Positions 1-8,798 of a stretch of 64,000 nucleotides of DNA are shown here, piece after piece. Each line of letters opens with the position of its first letter. Positions within the stretch are counted from its first letter, which is position 1. Both the position numbers and the translations under genes were made by a program. This DNA is from Bacteroidales bacterium (GTDB lineage Bacteria; Bacteroidota; Bacteroidia; Bacteroidales; UBA10428), in assembly GCA_016926235.1 (NCBI GenBank), contig JAFGOZ010000210.1, positions 1 to 64,000 of the forward strand, given 5' to 3'. Under the pieces are notes generated by a model, which was not told where the DNA came from, ran no database searches, and saw nothing but the letters and a program-made list of their open reading frames with translations.

Positions 1-156
1 CCTGTTTATATTTAGGTTAATACCATATTGTAAATAAAATCGTGCTTTGAGCAACATCATAATAGTATCTTCAAATATTTTCCTATCCGCGCTAAAATGT
101 CCTTCTATATATTTATACCCAAAACGGCAAATTAGTAACCCGTTGGATTGTAATTT
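1..156 (-). other. Open reading frame running off the left edge, possible gene fragment
   Basis: On the minus strand a frame stays open for 52 codons from just after a TAA at 157-159 to the window edge. It has a protein-like composition (FGYKYIEGHFSADRK, then IFEDTIMMLLKARFYLQYG) but no ATG before the ATG pair at 55-60, so the open part upstream of those codons has no obvious start. It could be a short real gene starting at 58-60 and continuing outside the window, a decayed gene with lost 5' end, or chance. I do not recognise the family. Confidence 0.2.
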
Positions 157-467
157 TTATTGATTCTAAATAAGGAATGTGAGGAATGTGGCGTTGGGTG
201 GGAAGTTGGAAATAATGTATAATTGATAATGGAGAATGTAGAATGGTGGTGCTGGTTGTTTGGTTGTGGGGTTTTGTTGAGGAGTAAGAATTCAGGAGTC
301 AGGAGTCAGGGTCTTCGATAAGTCTTCTCACTCCTGGCCCCTGTGCAATTTTATTTATTGCGATTTATTTAAATTTAGCACAGGCGTTGCCCCTCCTTGC
401 TTGCAGGGAGGGGTTTGGGGTGGGTATTAAGAGCCCGGTTTTAAAATTACATGTTTCATTGAAGCAC
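157..467. other. Non-coding stretch rich in dispersed-repeat debris
   Basis: No gene is seen here. The DNA holds fragments typical of Bacteroidota intergenic repeats: an ataatggagaatgtagaatg-like piece near 217-245, a short direct repeat caggagtcaggagtcagg near 292-310, and the GC-rich hairpin repeat at 391-430. It lies downstream of the large ATPase gene, which ends at 468 on the minus strand. Confidence 0.6.
391..430. repeat. GGGAGGGGTTTGGGGTGGGT-type intergenic repeat, copy 1
   Basis: A hairpin-forming element: CCCTCC at 391-396 pairs with GGGAGG at 406-411, followed by GGGTTTGGGGTGGGTATTA. The same right half recurs at 6184-6208 and partly at 7129-7143, always between genes. Such elements are widespread intergenic debris in Bacteroidota; function unknown. 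Confidence 0.6.
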
Positions 468-3400
468 TCATTTCACAATTTCCTTTATATAATTATTATG
501 CTTATATAAATCCGATGATTTAGTACGATTTTTGAGTTTAGTAATGTTAGAAGCAACCAAACCGGTATTTATCTTATATCTCTCCAAAGCCACAGAGAAG
601 TGATACAATTCATCATTAAAATCGTCATTCAGAAAGTGCATATTCTCAATAAGCTTTTTGTAGGCCTGACCCTGGTTATGTGTATAAAATGCTGCATAAT
701 ATGCATTGATAGCTTTCTCACACTGGTACAATGGCGAAACAAACTGCAGGTTATCGGGCTCAATAAGGTTTTCAACCAGTTCAACAATATTCAGATTTTT
801 GAATTTTTGCTTTTGTTTAACTTTCCTGAAATTATCAATTGTAGTCTTTTCAATCAGCTCTTTTAATCCCACTTCAAATCCTCGTTCAGCGGGTTCTTCT
901 TTATAAATTTCACCTATATACTTAAGTATTTCATTACCTTTTTCCCCTTCAATACATTTATCAACACATGCATAAAAAACAAGATACACCTTATAATATT
1001 CACTCCAGATCCATAGTTTATGGTGTGATTCAGCTAAAAGTGAATGATTAAGACTAAACGACCTGTCAAAGGTATTACAAATCTTTATAATCTCGTAATA
1101 TCCAAATATTGAATCTGAAATGATGAAATCCAACAAATCGAGCACATCGACTTGTTCTCCAAAAAATAGTTTCTTTTTATTTATATTACTTATCATTGAT
1201 GTGATGATCTTTACATAATTCGTGTAATCAAAAGTTGTAATTTCCGGTATACTCAAATTTCCATTTAGAATCACGATATTCATTTTTTCCCGTAACTGCA
1301 ACTTAAGTATCCTGTTAAACATACTGCTATTGATACAATGCGGGGAGATTAAATTGTATAAATTAAAACATTCCATACTTTTCATATCTATGGAATCTTT
1401 GAAATTGAGTTTGATTTTTTCTGTTACAATGTTAATTTCATCCAGGTCAGTGTTAATAGATCCCCTGTTAAGGGCTATTTTATTGTGTATATAATGTTTC
1501 TCATCCGGATCCAGTATTTTCTTTAAACGACTTATTTCATAATTATGTATATGATCATACGAAGTATAAACATCCTTGATGGCCCTTGAGGCTATTTTAT
1601 CAACAAACATAATAAACCGGTTTACATTCAGAATCGGATCTTCAGGATTCGGTTTTTTAACTTTCTCTGAATTTGCAGTATATTCATTCATAAAGTTAAG
1701 TATATTGGTATACTGAGATGAAGACCTCTTATGGTCGTTGGAAACTTTAAAGAAATGTGCTGAATATAGAAAATAAAATATCATTAAATCCATCATGGTA
1801 GGTTCGCTTGGCAAAATATTCTCAAGTTTAACATTTGCCTTTCCGTCCAGATAGTTAATTATATTTTCAATATAATCATTATTGATCACCGCATCCTTCT
1901 TTATACAACTCAGGAATATGTCTGCAACATTGGAAAGCAATAAAGCAATAAAATTATATTCAATATTTCGTACAACTTTATCTTTATGTGTTTTAAGAAA
2001 ATCAATAATAGCATCATTAAAACCTGTAGTGTCCAAGTCAATTTTAAAGTTTGAAAGCACCATTTTCAGGCTGTCATAATATTTTTTACATGCCGAACAT
2101 AGAATTCCGGGACATCCGTCATTATCAGTTTTCTTAAACGGGCAATTAACAACACTTTCCACTACCTGGTTTTTATAGTAAAGAATATCACCTACCCTGT
2201 TCCAAAGTATAACACGCATAAAATATTTTTCGTTATTATATATTTCCCTTGCCTCTTTCGATTCAAAATTATCCCACTTATCAAACTTTTGACTTAAAAT
2301 ATCATAGTCCCTGTAAACCCGTTTCAGGTCCGATTCTTTTATTCCGTCGGGAGACGACTTTTCTATTAAATGCAACTTAGCCAACAACGGCTGATAGAGA
2401 TAATTTATATTATTAAGCACAGCTTTTACAAAATCTACATTATTATTATCAGTATCGACTATTTTGTTTAAAATCTTATCGATTATCTCATTATATGTAA
2501 GATGTGCTGAATCGAATGTTTTTCGTATCTCCAGCGCATTACCTAGTTTAAGCATATTTCGCGTCAGCAATACCAGTTGTGTAATTGGAAGCACTTTATG
2601 ATTCAGGTTTCGTATTTTCTGAATAGCTTCAAGGTAATAAATAATTGAGTCACCTATATCCCCGTCATAATAACACAGGTCGCCTAATGTTAAATTGATG
2701 GAGGCAATAGAATATTCATACTTGTTCCTATTCTCCGGATCTTGAACATCTCTCACTCTGGCCATCTGTTCCAGGTAGTGTTGTTTTACATTTAATGATT
2801 CATCCAATGTAAAATTAAAACTGGCAGAGGCTACTTCAGATACATGAGACAAGTAAAGCATTTCCTGCGAGATCTTCTTTGGAAACTTGAAATCATAAAT
2901 GCCATGGTATATTTCCTGGATATGGGTTTTAAGCATAAAATCAATTAACCGGCTGAGAAAATCCCTCAACTCAGGGTTTTTATTTATATCTACCATTTCG
3001 GGCGTTGCTTCAAGATCGCGCCATGAAAATGCTTTGCGGTGAAATTTAAACAGATGGTTATACAAGAATGAGGCAGAAACAATAAGCTTATCGCCATAAT
3101 TCTTAATAGCTTTATTTATTGAATAGTTAAATGGAGTTATCAAATAATTAATAAGCCCTAATTCGTATTGATTATAATAATCAAAAAACAAAAACAGATT
3201 TTCAGAATCAGGATTACCTACAACTATAGAATAGTTTTCCAAATTATCATTAAACACTGCTTTTGATACTACATAATTTTCAAAGAAAGAGTTGATCTTA
3301 CTTGGTGCCCCAGCACTCTGATGATTAAGAAAAACAATAAACTGCTGTAGAAGGTAAATTATCTTTTCCCTTTCCTGTTTTAGAAGTATCTCTTGATTTT

Positions 3401-5921
3401 TATTCGCAGTCAGAGTTTTTTTGGTATAGATTTTATCTTCAAGGTACTTATTAAATTCTTTTAAAGTTGCCATGGGTTTTTGTTCTTCCTCAGGCATTAA
3501 AAACTGACATACATATTGTTCCGTCCTGCTGGTTATATCTTCATGCTTTTTAGTAGATAAATCAGAATAAAAACTATTAAGATAAAAAATGTCATGAAAG
3601 ATACTTCCAATCCTGAAGTTTCTGTCAGAGACATCTGCCAGTGAAGCATCGAACATCTCACGTCCCGCAATAAATACAAATTTCGCATGAGCAGTTGATA
3701 AAAAGTATTTAAGGTTTGAAAGCAGTAACATCACGGTTTGCTGCCTGTTTCTAATATTTTCGGAAGAATAGAAAGCATTTTTATTCTTCGATTCATCTTT
3801 TTTTATGATCGGCTCAATCTTATCAAGTTCGTCGAAAATAAAAATGAAATCGGAACGATAACTATTAATTGGCAAATTGCTAATATCATGTATAATCTCC
3901 AGAATATATTTTTCAATTTCGCGTTCATCAGCCTTGGTATAAAGCTGGCTCTTCCTTTTCATAAAAGCCACCGGCATTTTAAGAAAATTAATATTTGAGG
4001 CTTCCTCAAAAGCCAGGTTCGAATCGATCAATTCATTTATAAATCGCAGTTTTTTCCTTACTTTTCGAAGTGAAGGATGACTATAGTTTAATAAGCGCTG
4101 GGTAAACCTGAAGAAAATGATAAAAAACAGTACGTACAAGTAATATAAATAGTCCAATTGGAGGGGAATGATCTTTAAGCCCAGATCAGGTAACAGTTTC
4201 CTTAAATAATAGTATCCCTCATTAAGATAAAAATCGATATAGTTTGTTGTAGCAATAACCTTTCTTTGCACACCACTTTTGTCCTCATAAAAGGAAATTA
4301 TCTCATGGAGCCTTTTAAGTCTGTATAAGAACAGAGGGGTAATACTATCCTCAACTAATGTTATGAGATCGTTTTCTTCACAATACTTTATCAGATCAAT
4401 TATCTCATCAGGCTCCAGGTCAATAAAAGCACTTTTATCAAGAATATCCACTACTTTATCATGCCTTATTCCCGCAGGTGAATTATAAAGCTTTGTAAAC
4501 CTGAAAAAATTCAATTGTTTTCTTACAAATTCTGCTTTAAAAGAGTCATAATCCAACTTCTCAAGCTCGGCAATATTAAGGTATTTCAATATATTCTTAT
4601 CATACGATTTCAGATAATCAATTGTCCTGTTCAGAATAACAATTTGATTTGCATTAAAAATTGAATCCGTTTTAGATTTAACTATTTTCTTCGCATTATA
4701 ATTTTTAGAATCCAACTTATTTAACTCATTTGCAATAGCCTGAACGTATATAAAATAGTTATCAGATGAAAGTTTATTTCTTTCATGCAACGAGATATTA
4801 ATTTTATTTAAAAGAAGGCTGTCACTTTTAAGAAAGCATTTATTCTGCGAAGGGAAAAAAACATTTAATGCTATCGCTGATTTAAAAGAGTTGTTGAATC
4901 TTTTTAAAGATTCAGAATTATATAGTACAGCCACAAAAATCAGAATGAGAAAGGCGAGAAAAATACGGAAAAGTTTACTCAGGGAGATCCGTTTCTGGTA
5001 TTGTTCAAAACTCGATTTTATATTACGTACAATTAGTTTTAAAACATTAATTTCTTTGAGATTTGAATAACCTAAATTTATAGCAATAGTCAGTGTAGAA
5101 GAATAGTTGATCAACCTCCTTAATGGATTTATGATATAGTTTATTATTATATTCCTTTTTTTACCATATTCCTGTTTGGTTATCCTCCGCTTTCTTGCCA
5201 TCCAATTGATACATTTGATCATACTAAGCAAAATAATTATACATAAGTAACAATAGATAATATTCCGCGACCATATTACAAAGTTCAAAATTTCATAACT
5301 ATGACCTATTTTCTCTTTATAGAGAGATGAAATAAACAAAGTAACTATAGATGACAGAAACAACATCAGTATAAATTCTTCAAAATATTGTCTGTGCTTA
5401 CTTTTAGTCTCCTCAATCTTAATATCCCTCAATCTTTTCCATAAAGGCAATATCTTTTTGTATGTAATTCCATATATTATTGTAAGTAGTATTCCAATCC
5501 CGATATAACTATATGAGATATTTCTAAGCCCTGTAAAAATATCAGCATCAACGGACAAGCTAAATGCAGCTAATAACATAATTGTTAACAGGCAGGAAAG
5601 CAAAAGGAGCACAGCGCACTTTATTAACGACTTAAAAATCCTGTTAGGATAATATATTTCTTCAATGGCCTTGTTTACAAAGCTCGTTTTTCCCATACCT
5701 CTATATCCGGTAACCAGGTATATACCGGATTTTCTTGTTGTATTTATTAAAACTGATTTAAACCTTTCTAACAATCTCTCTCTTCCTACAAATCTTTCGT
5801 CAGTATCTCCAACTTCAGTAGCTCCATGATGAAATGAATAATTGTGGAGCTCAATGAAAACCCTTTTCATCTTGGATGAATATTTATCATTTAGGGTCGG
5901 TTGACTAGGTTTAGTGCCCAT
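468..5921 (-). CDS. Giant KAP-like P-loop NTPase with inserted transmembrane helices and C-terminal helical repeats
   Basis: An 1817-residue protein. Residues 45-60 carry a VGRERLLERF segment as in STAND/AAA NTPases, followed by Walker A GYRGMGKTS at 72-80. The Walker B-like strand FIFIFDELDK lies only at 692-701. Between them are about six predicted membrane helices (near 101-123, 137-155, 181-202, 217-236, 317-334, 590-606) plus a roughly 250-residue loop. Membrane helices inserted between Walker A and an acidic DDLDR/DELDK-type Walker B are the hallmark of KAP P-loop NTPases, some of which act in phage exclusion. A hydrophobic strand plus GREMFD near 755 may be sensor 1. The C-terminal 800 residues are helical with TPR-like pairs, and a C-x9-C-x4-C-x2-C cluster that could bind zinc. 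It is a single-gene unit flanked by repeat-rich DNA, as accessory or defence genes often are. ATPase assignment is secure; KAP membership and any defence role are inference. Confidence 0.8.
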   Translation of the reverse strand: MGTKPSQPTLNDKYSSKMKRVFIELHNYSFHHGATEVGDTDERFVGRERLLERFKSVLINTTRKSGIYLVTGYRGMGKTSFVNKAIEEIYYPNRIFKSLIKCAVLLLLSCLLTIMLLAAFSLSVDADIFTGLRNISYSYIGIGILLTIIYGITYKKILPLWKRLRDIKIEETKSKHRQYFEEFILMLFLSSIVTLFISSLYKEKIGHSYEILNFVIWSRNIIYCYLCIIILLSMIKCINWMARKRRITKQEYGKKRNIIINYIINPLRRLINYSSTLTIAINLGYSNLKEINVLKLIVRNIKSSFEQYQKRISLSKLFRIFLAFLILIFVAVLYNSESLKRFNNSFKSAIALNVFFPSQNKCFLKSDSLLLNKINISLHERNKLSSDNYFIYVQAIANELNKLDSKNYNAKKIVKSKTDSIFNANQIVILNRTIDYLKSYDKNILKYLNIAELEKLDYDSFKAEFVRKQLNFFRFTKLYNSPAGIRHDKVVDILDKSAFIDLEPDEIIDLIKYCEENDLITLVEDSITPLFLYRLKRLHEIISFYEDKSGVQRKVIATTNYIDFYLNEGYYYLRKLLPDLGLKIIPLQLDYLYYLYVLFFIIFFRFTQRLLNYSHPSLRKVRKKLRFINELIDSNLAFEEASNINFLKMPVAFMKRKSQLYTKADEREIEKYILEIIHDISNLPINSYRSDFIFIFDELDKIEPIIKKDESKNKNAFYSSENIRNRQQTVMLLLSNLKYFLSTAHAKFVFIAGREMFDASLADVSDRNFRIGSIFHDIFYLNSFYSDLSTKKHEDITSRTEQYVCQFLMPEEEQKPMATLKEFNKYLEDKIYTKKTLTANKNQEILLKQEREKIIYLLQQFIVFLNHQSAGAPSKINSFFENYVVSKAVFNDNLENYSIVVGNPDSENLFLFFDYYNQYELGLINYLITPFNYSINKAIKNYGDKLIVSASFLYNHLFKFHRKAFSWRDLEATPEMVDINKNPELRDFLSRLIDFMLKTHIQEIYHGIYDFKFPKKISQEMLYLSHVSEVASASFNFTLDESLNVKQHYLEQMARVRDVQDPENRNKYEYSIASINLTLGDLCYYDGDIGDSIIYYLEAIQKIRNLNHKVLPITQLVLLTRNMLKLGNALEIRKTFDSAHLTYNEIIDKILNKIVDTDNNNVDFVKAVLNNINYLYQPLLAKLHLIEKSSPDGIKESDLKRVYRDYDILSQKFDKWDNFESKEAREIYNNEKYFMRVILWNRVGDILYYKNQVVESVVNCPFKKTDNDGCPGILCSACKKYYDSLKMVLSNFKIDLDTTGFNDAIIDFLKTHKDKVVRNIEYNFIALLLSNVADIFLSCIKKDAVINNDYIENIINYLDGKANVKLENILPSEPTMMDLMIFYFLYSAHFFKVSNDHKRSSSQYTNILNFMNEYTANSEKVKKPNPEDPILNVNRFIMFVDKIASRAIKDVYTSYDHIHNYEISRLKKILDPDEKHYIHNKIALNRGSINTDLDEINIVTEKIKLNFKDSIDMKSMECFNLYNLISPHCINSSMFNRILKLQLREKMNIVILNGNLSIPEITTFDYTNYVKIITSMISNINKKKLFFGEQVDVLDLLDFIISDSIFGYYEIIKICNTFDRSFSLNHSLLAESHHKLWIWSEYYKVYLVFYACVDKCIEGEKGNEILKYIGEIYKEEPAERGFEVGLKELIEKTTIDNFRKVKQKQKFKNLNIVELVENLIEPDNLQFVSPLYQCEKAINAYYAAFYTHNQGQAYKKLIENMHFLNDDFNDELYHFSVALERYKINTGLVASNITKLKNRTKSSDLYKHNNYIKEIVK

Positions 5922-6375
5922 AATATTGTTACTTTATAATTTATTTGATGATTAAACAGTTCTGTTTTTACATAACCCGTGTTATTGTAGTTAAAATATT
6001 ACACCTAAGCCATATTTTTGGTGCAATGTGTATGTATTTAAACAAAAAGCAATTTATACTTTAAAAATCTAAAATTCAAGGAATAATGTGTTTTTTTGGA
6101 AAAACTTTAAATATGGGTCTTAGATTAAGCTCTATCTTCTCCTCTGTTCTACCCCTTCACTAGGCAGACCTCTCTATGCCAGCCGGGAGGGGTTTGGGGT
6201 GGGTGTTATTTTTCAATATCGAACACCGAACAAGGAATAATGAATAATGAAGTTTTTTTGTTACTATCCTGCCGGACGTACATAGGATGTTATTATTATC
6301 ATTATACTATTTTAGAATATTGTAACGTTATAAGATCATTATGGCAATACATATTTAAAACTAAAAACTACACCT
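5922..6375. other. AT-rich intergenic region with repeat cluster
   Basis: Divergent spacer between the giant ATPase gene and the 246-residue outer-membrane protein. The first 230 bases are AT-rich and should hold the ATPase promoter, but I find no clear TAnnTTTG box on the minus strand. The right half holds the repeat copy at 6151-6252. No gene is seen. Confidence 0.5.
6151..6252. repeat. Composite intergenic repeat, copy 2
   Basis: The GC-rich part gggaggggtttggggtgggt at 6185-6204 is followed by tcaatatcgaacaccgaaca and ggaataatgaataatgaag. The same composite order (GTGGGT, TTATT, TCAATATC, CGAACA) is seen at 7126-7183, and its second half at 8020-8066. Each copy lies immediately outside one of the small outer-membrane protein genes. 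Confidence 0.6.
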
Positions 6376-7116
6376 ATGAAAAACCAGGCCCTCCTTATCC
6401 TGATATTATTACCTGCAGCATTGCTTTCGCAGGAAAAAACAAATTCGAATTATAAAGAATTAAAAATATATGTACTTACCGAATACGTGTCTCCTACATA
6501 TAGAAATAGTATTTACATGTATGACAATACATATGACGGTAAAACATATAATGCGGATGATAAAAACATTAACACCGGGAAAATGTCAATAGCAATTACA
6601 AAAAAGCTAAACTCCAATCGTTCATATGAATGGGAATTAATGCCGGTTTACTTTAATTGCTACGATTACAAAACCAGGTTGATTGATTCAATTATAAATC
6701 CGGAAAATTACATTACTGGTGGTGAAAGGGTTTTTAATATTCAATCTTACCTGCGTTTTCAATACAACTATGGATTGACAAAAAATGAAACCGCAAAACT
6801 AAAACCATATATAGGTGCCTCCACCAGGTATTTTGTTGATTATTACATAAGCAAGCCTCATACAGCATTATTTTTCCCCACGAATGAATTAAACACCGGG
6901 TTCACACTGTCTGTAGTCCCGGCACTGAAGTGGGATATAAACGAAAAGGTATTTTTAGACTTCAATATTCCTTTCGACCTGCTGGATGCTTATTTTACAA
7001 GGGAACAAGTAGGTAATCCTTCTATCTCCGAAGAAAACAGGGTAAATACCAGCATAACCTTTAAAGAACTGCCAAAGAGATATAATTTTCGCATTGGAGT
7101 GGGTATAAAATTATAG
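6376..7116 (+). CDS. Predicted outer-membrane beta-barrel protein, 246 residues
   Basis: Starts with a clear signal peptide, MKNQALLILILLPAALLSQ, with cleavage likely after the SQ. The mature part alternates hydrophobic and polar residues in strand-length stretches rich in Tyr, Asn and Thr, and ends in a strand with a hydrophobic terminal residue (RIGVGIKL), as expected of an outer-membrane barrel. I do not recognise a specific family. The ATG at 6376 is the only start that gives the signal peptide. It stands alone on the plus strand between repeat copies 2 and 3. Confidence 0.65.
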   Translation: MKNQALLILILLPAALLSQEKTNSNYKELKIYVLTEYVSPTYRNSIYMYDNTYDGKTYNADDKNINTGKMSIAITKKLNSNRSYEWELMPVYFNCYDYKTRLIDSIINPENYITGGERVFNIQSYLRFQYNYGLTKNETAKLKPYIGASTRYFVDYYISKPHTALFFPTNELNTGFTLSVVPALKWDINEKVFLDFNIPFDLLDAYFTREQVGNPSISEENRVNTSITFKELPKRYNFRIGVGIKL

Positions 7117-7125
7117 AACCAAACC

Positions 7126-7183
7126 GATTTGGGGTGGGTATTATTTGTCAATATCTAATATCGAACAAAGAATTTTGAAAGAA
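7126..7183. repeat. Composite intergenic repeat, copy 3
   Basis: Begins ten bases after the stop of the upstream barrel gene with gatttggggtgggtattatt and continues gtcaatatctaatatcgaac aaagaattttgaaagaatga, a diverged version of the element at 6190-6252. It fills the gap between two convergent outer-membrane protein genes. Confidence 0.55.
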
Positions 7184-7195
7184 TGAGTAGTTAAA

Positions 7196-7876
7196 CTAAA
7201 ACGTAACTCCCAGCGTTACTGCTAAATAATCTACAGGTAGCCGGTCTAAATCCATATCCTCTGACAGGTTTCCTAAATACATCCTTCCTACAAGCTCATG
7301 TTTCCCCAACATGTAATAATCTGCAGATAGCCTGAGATGATCATTTATCAGTACGCCTCCTCCGGTAGTGCCTCCCAGGTTATTTGACAGATCAAATTCA
7401 ACGGTAACAATTGAATGACTAACTCTCATTTCCATGTCGGTTAATTTCAGGGAATTTGCGGTTATACCAAGATCTGCGAACATAGATAGTTTATCATTCA
7501 CTTTATATGTATAGTCTACACCAATTGAAACGGGTATATTAATATATTTATAATATTCAATTTCTGTAAAGTATATTCCCATGTCATTCATATACTCTTC
7601 AGAAGCTTCTTTTACATCCTCTTTCACAGCGTTAATACTCATGTCTACACGGCCAAATACACCAAATCCACTCTCAGTTATCTGATAGGCGTATTGGAGT
7701 CCCATAGTAAAACCCATTCTTGCACCTCCGGCTTCAACATTATTCATATCCTCTGATGCAAAGTCAGATAAAGGTAATGAAGTCCCCATGTATAATGAAA
7801 AACCTGCCTGAGAAAAGCAAACTGCGTGCATACTCAAATACATAATAACACTGATATACAATCTTACCATTTTCAT
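7196..7876 (-). CDS. Outer-membrane beta-barrel protein (PorT/OprF-like barrel), 226 residues
   Basis: Signal peptide MKMVRLYISVIMYLSMHAVCFSQ, then an eight-stranded-type barrel: FSLYMGTSLPLSDFA near 26-40, GFTMGLQYAYQI, GFGVFGRVDMSIN, and a last strand ending YLAVTLGVTF with terminal Phe, the usual C-terminal recognition residue for the barrel-insertion machinery. Length and pattern fit the generic Bacteroidota outer-membrane barrel domain. Substrate or role cannot be told. It converges on the 246-residue barrel gene across repeat copy 3. Confidence 0.7.
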   Translation of the reverse strand: MKMVRLYISVIMYLSMHAVCFSQAGFSLYMGTSLPLSDFASEDMNNVEAGGARMGFTMGLQYAYQITESGFGVFGRVDMSINAVKEDVKEASEEYMNDMGIYFTEIEYYKYINIPVSIGVDYTYKVNDKLSMFADLGITANSLKLTDMEMRVSHSIVTVEFDLSNNLGGTTGGGVLINDHLRLSADYYMLGKHELVGRMYLGNLSEDMDLDRLPVDYLAVTLGVTF

Positions 7877-8019
7877 AATTCCGGATTTTATAAAGTATAA
7901 ATTATTTAGTTGTTCATAACAAATTCAAAATCTTAAACACCGAATGTCTATCAACCTCTATCATACAAATTTTGCTAAATATAGTAAAATACTTATTAAA
8001 AATGCATTACTGTGTGTTC

Positions 8020-8066
8020 TTCAATAATAATATCCAACACCGAACAATGAATAATGAAATGAAGTT
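8020..8066. repeat. Intergenic repeat, copy 4 (right half only)
   Basis: The text ttcaataataatatccaaca followed by ccgaacaatgaataatgaa matches the second half of the copy at 6212-6252 with a few substitutions. It lies 42 bases beyond the stop of the next barrel gene. Confidence 0.5.
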
Positions 8067-8107
8067 TTTGCCACAAACCTGCCCGACGGAAATCGTTCAG
8101 GCAACGA

Positions 8108-8734
8108 TTAGTTAAAAAACTCCGTTAATGCGCCTAATCCTATTTCTACTGTTATCGGAAAGCCTTTATAATCTATAAGCCCGCTCCTTGAATAATCTAA
8201 TAAATTACATTTTATCTGACTATTAAAATACATGGATTCATTTAAATATTTCCTGTATCCAAATCCAAAATTAATATTCAGGGCCCATATCGACACTACT
8301 TCCGAATCTTTTGTTTCAGGGAAAACATCAAATCCATCAAGCCCACCGCCCAATAATATTCTATATGAATTGGTTTTGACATTTTTTATATCATATCCCA
8401 AATCCAGTCCAAAATACCCTCCAAAAAAATGATTTGTTTCATCCAATTCAGAAGATCTTTCTCGTCTTGCCATATAATTTTCAGGAGCTTTCAGGAATTG
8501 AAAGGCTACACTTATATCAGTTGTAAATTTTGAAAATTTAAATCCAGCCTGCATTCCAAAACTTGGATGAATCCCCAGTTTGGAAATCTCACCTGTTGGT
8601 ATCCAAACACCACCTAATGCGCCAACATTATAACAGGGCACTGATGGAATTCTTGTAGTTGTATCAACATACAACTGACAATAACTATAACTTACATGTA
8701 AGAATGTACAAATAGCAAAAGTTATGTTTTTCAT
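8108..8734 (-). CDS. Predicted outer-membrane beta-barrel protein, 208 residues
   Basis: The start is placed at 8734, not at the further upstream ATG at 8827: from 8734 the protein opens with MKNITFAICTFLHVSYSYCQ, a normal signal peptide, whereas the longer version would add 31 residues and overlap the upstream gene by 29 bases. The mature part has VGALGGVWIPTGEIS and GMQAGFKFSKFTTDISVAFQF strands and ends GLGALTEFFN. It resembles porin-family small barrels. It is 64 bases downstream of the propeller lipoprotein gene on the same strand, so it may be its operon partner. Confidence 0.6.
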   Translation of the reverse strand: MKNITFAICTFLHVSYSYCQLYVDTTTRIPSVPCYNVGALGGVWIPTGEISKLGIHPSFGMQAGFKFSKFTTDISVAFQFLKAPENYMARRERSSELDETNHFFGGYFGLDLGYDIKNVKTNSYRILLGGGLDGFDVFPETKDSEVVSIWALNINFGFGYRKYLNESMYFNSQIKCNLLDYSRSGLIDYKGFPITVEIGLGALTEFFN

Positions 8735-8798
8735 GGCCAACTGCTTTATAATTATTTGGCTGGTACGGATGAGAGATGCGCTGTTTAGGATCTTTGCA

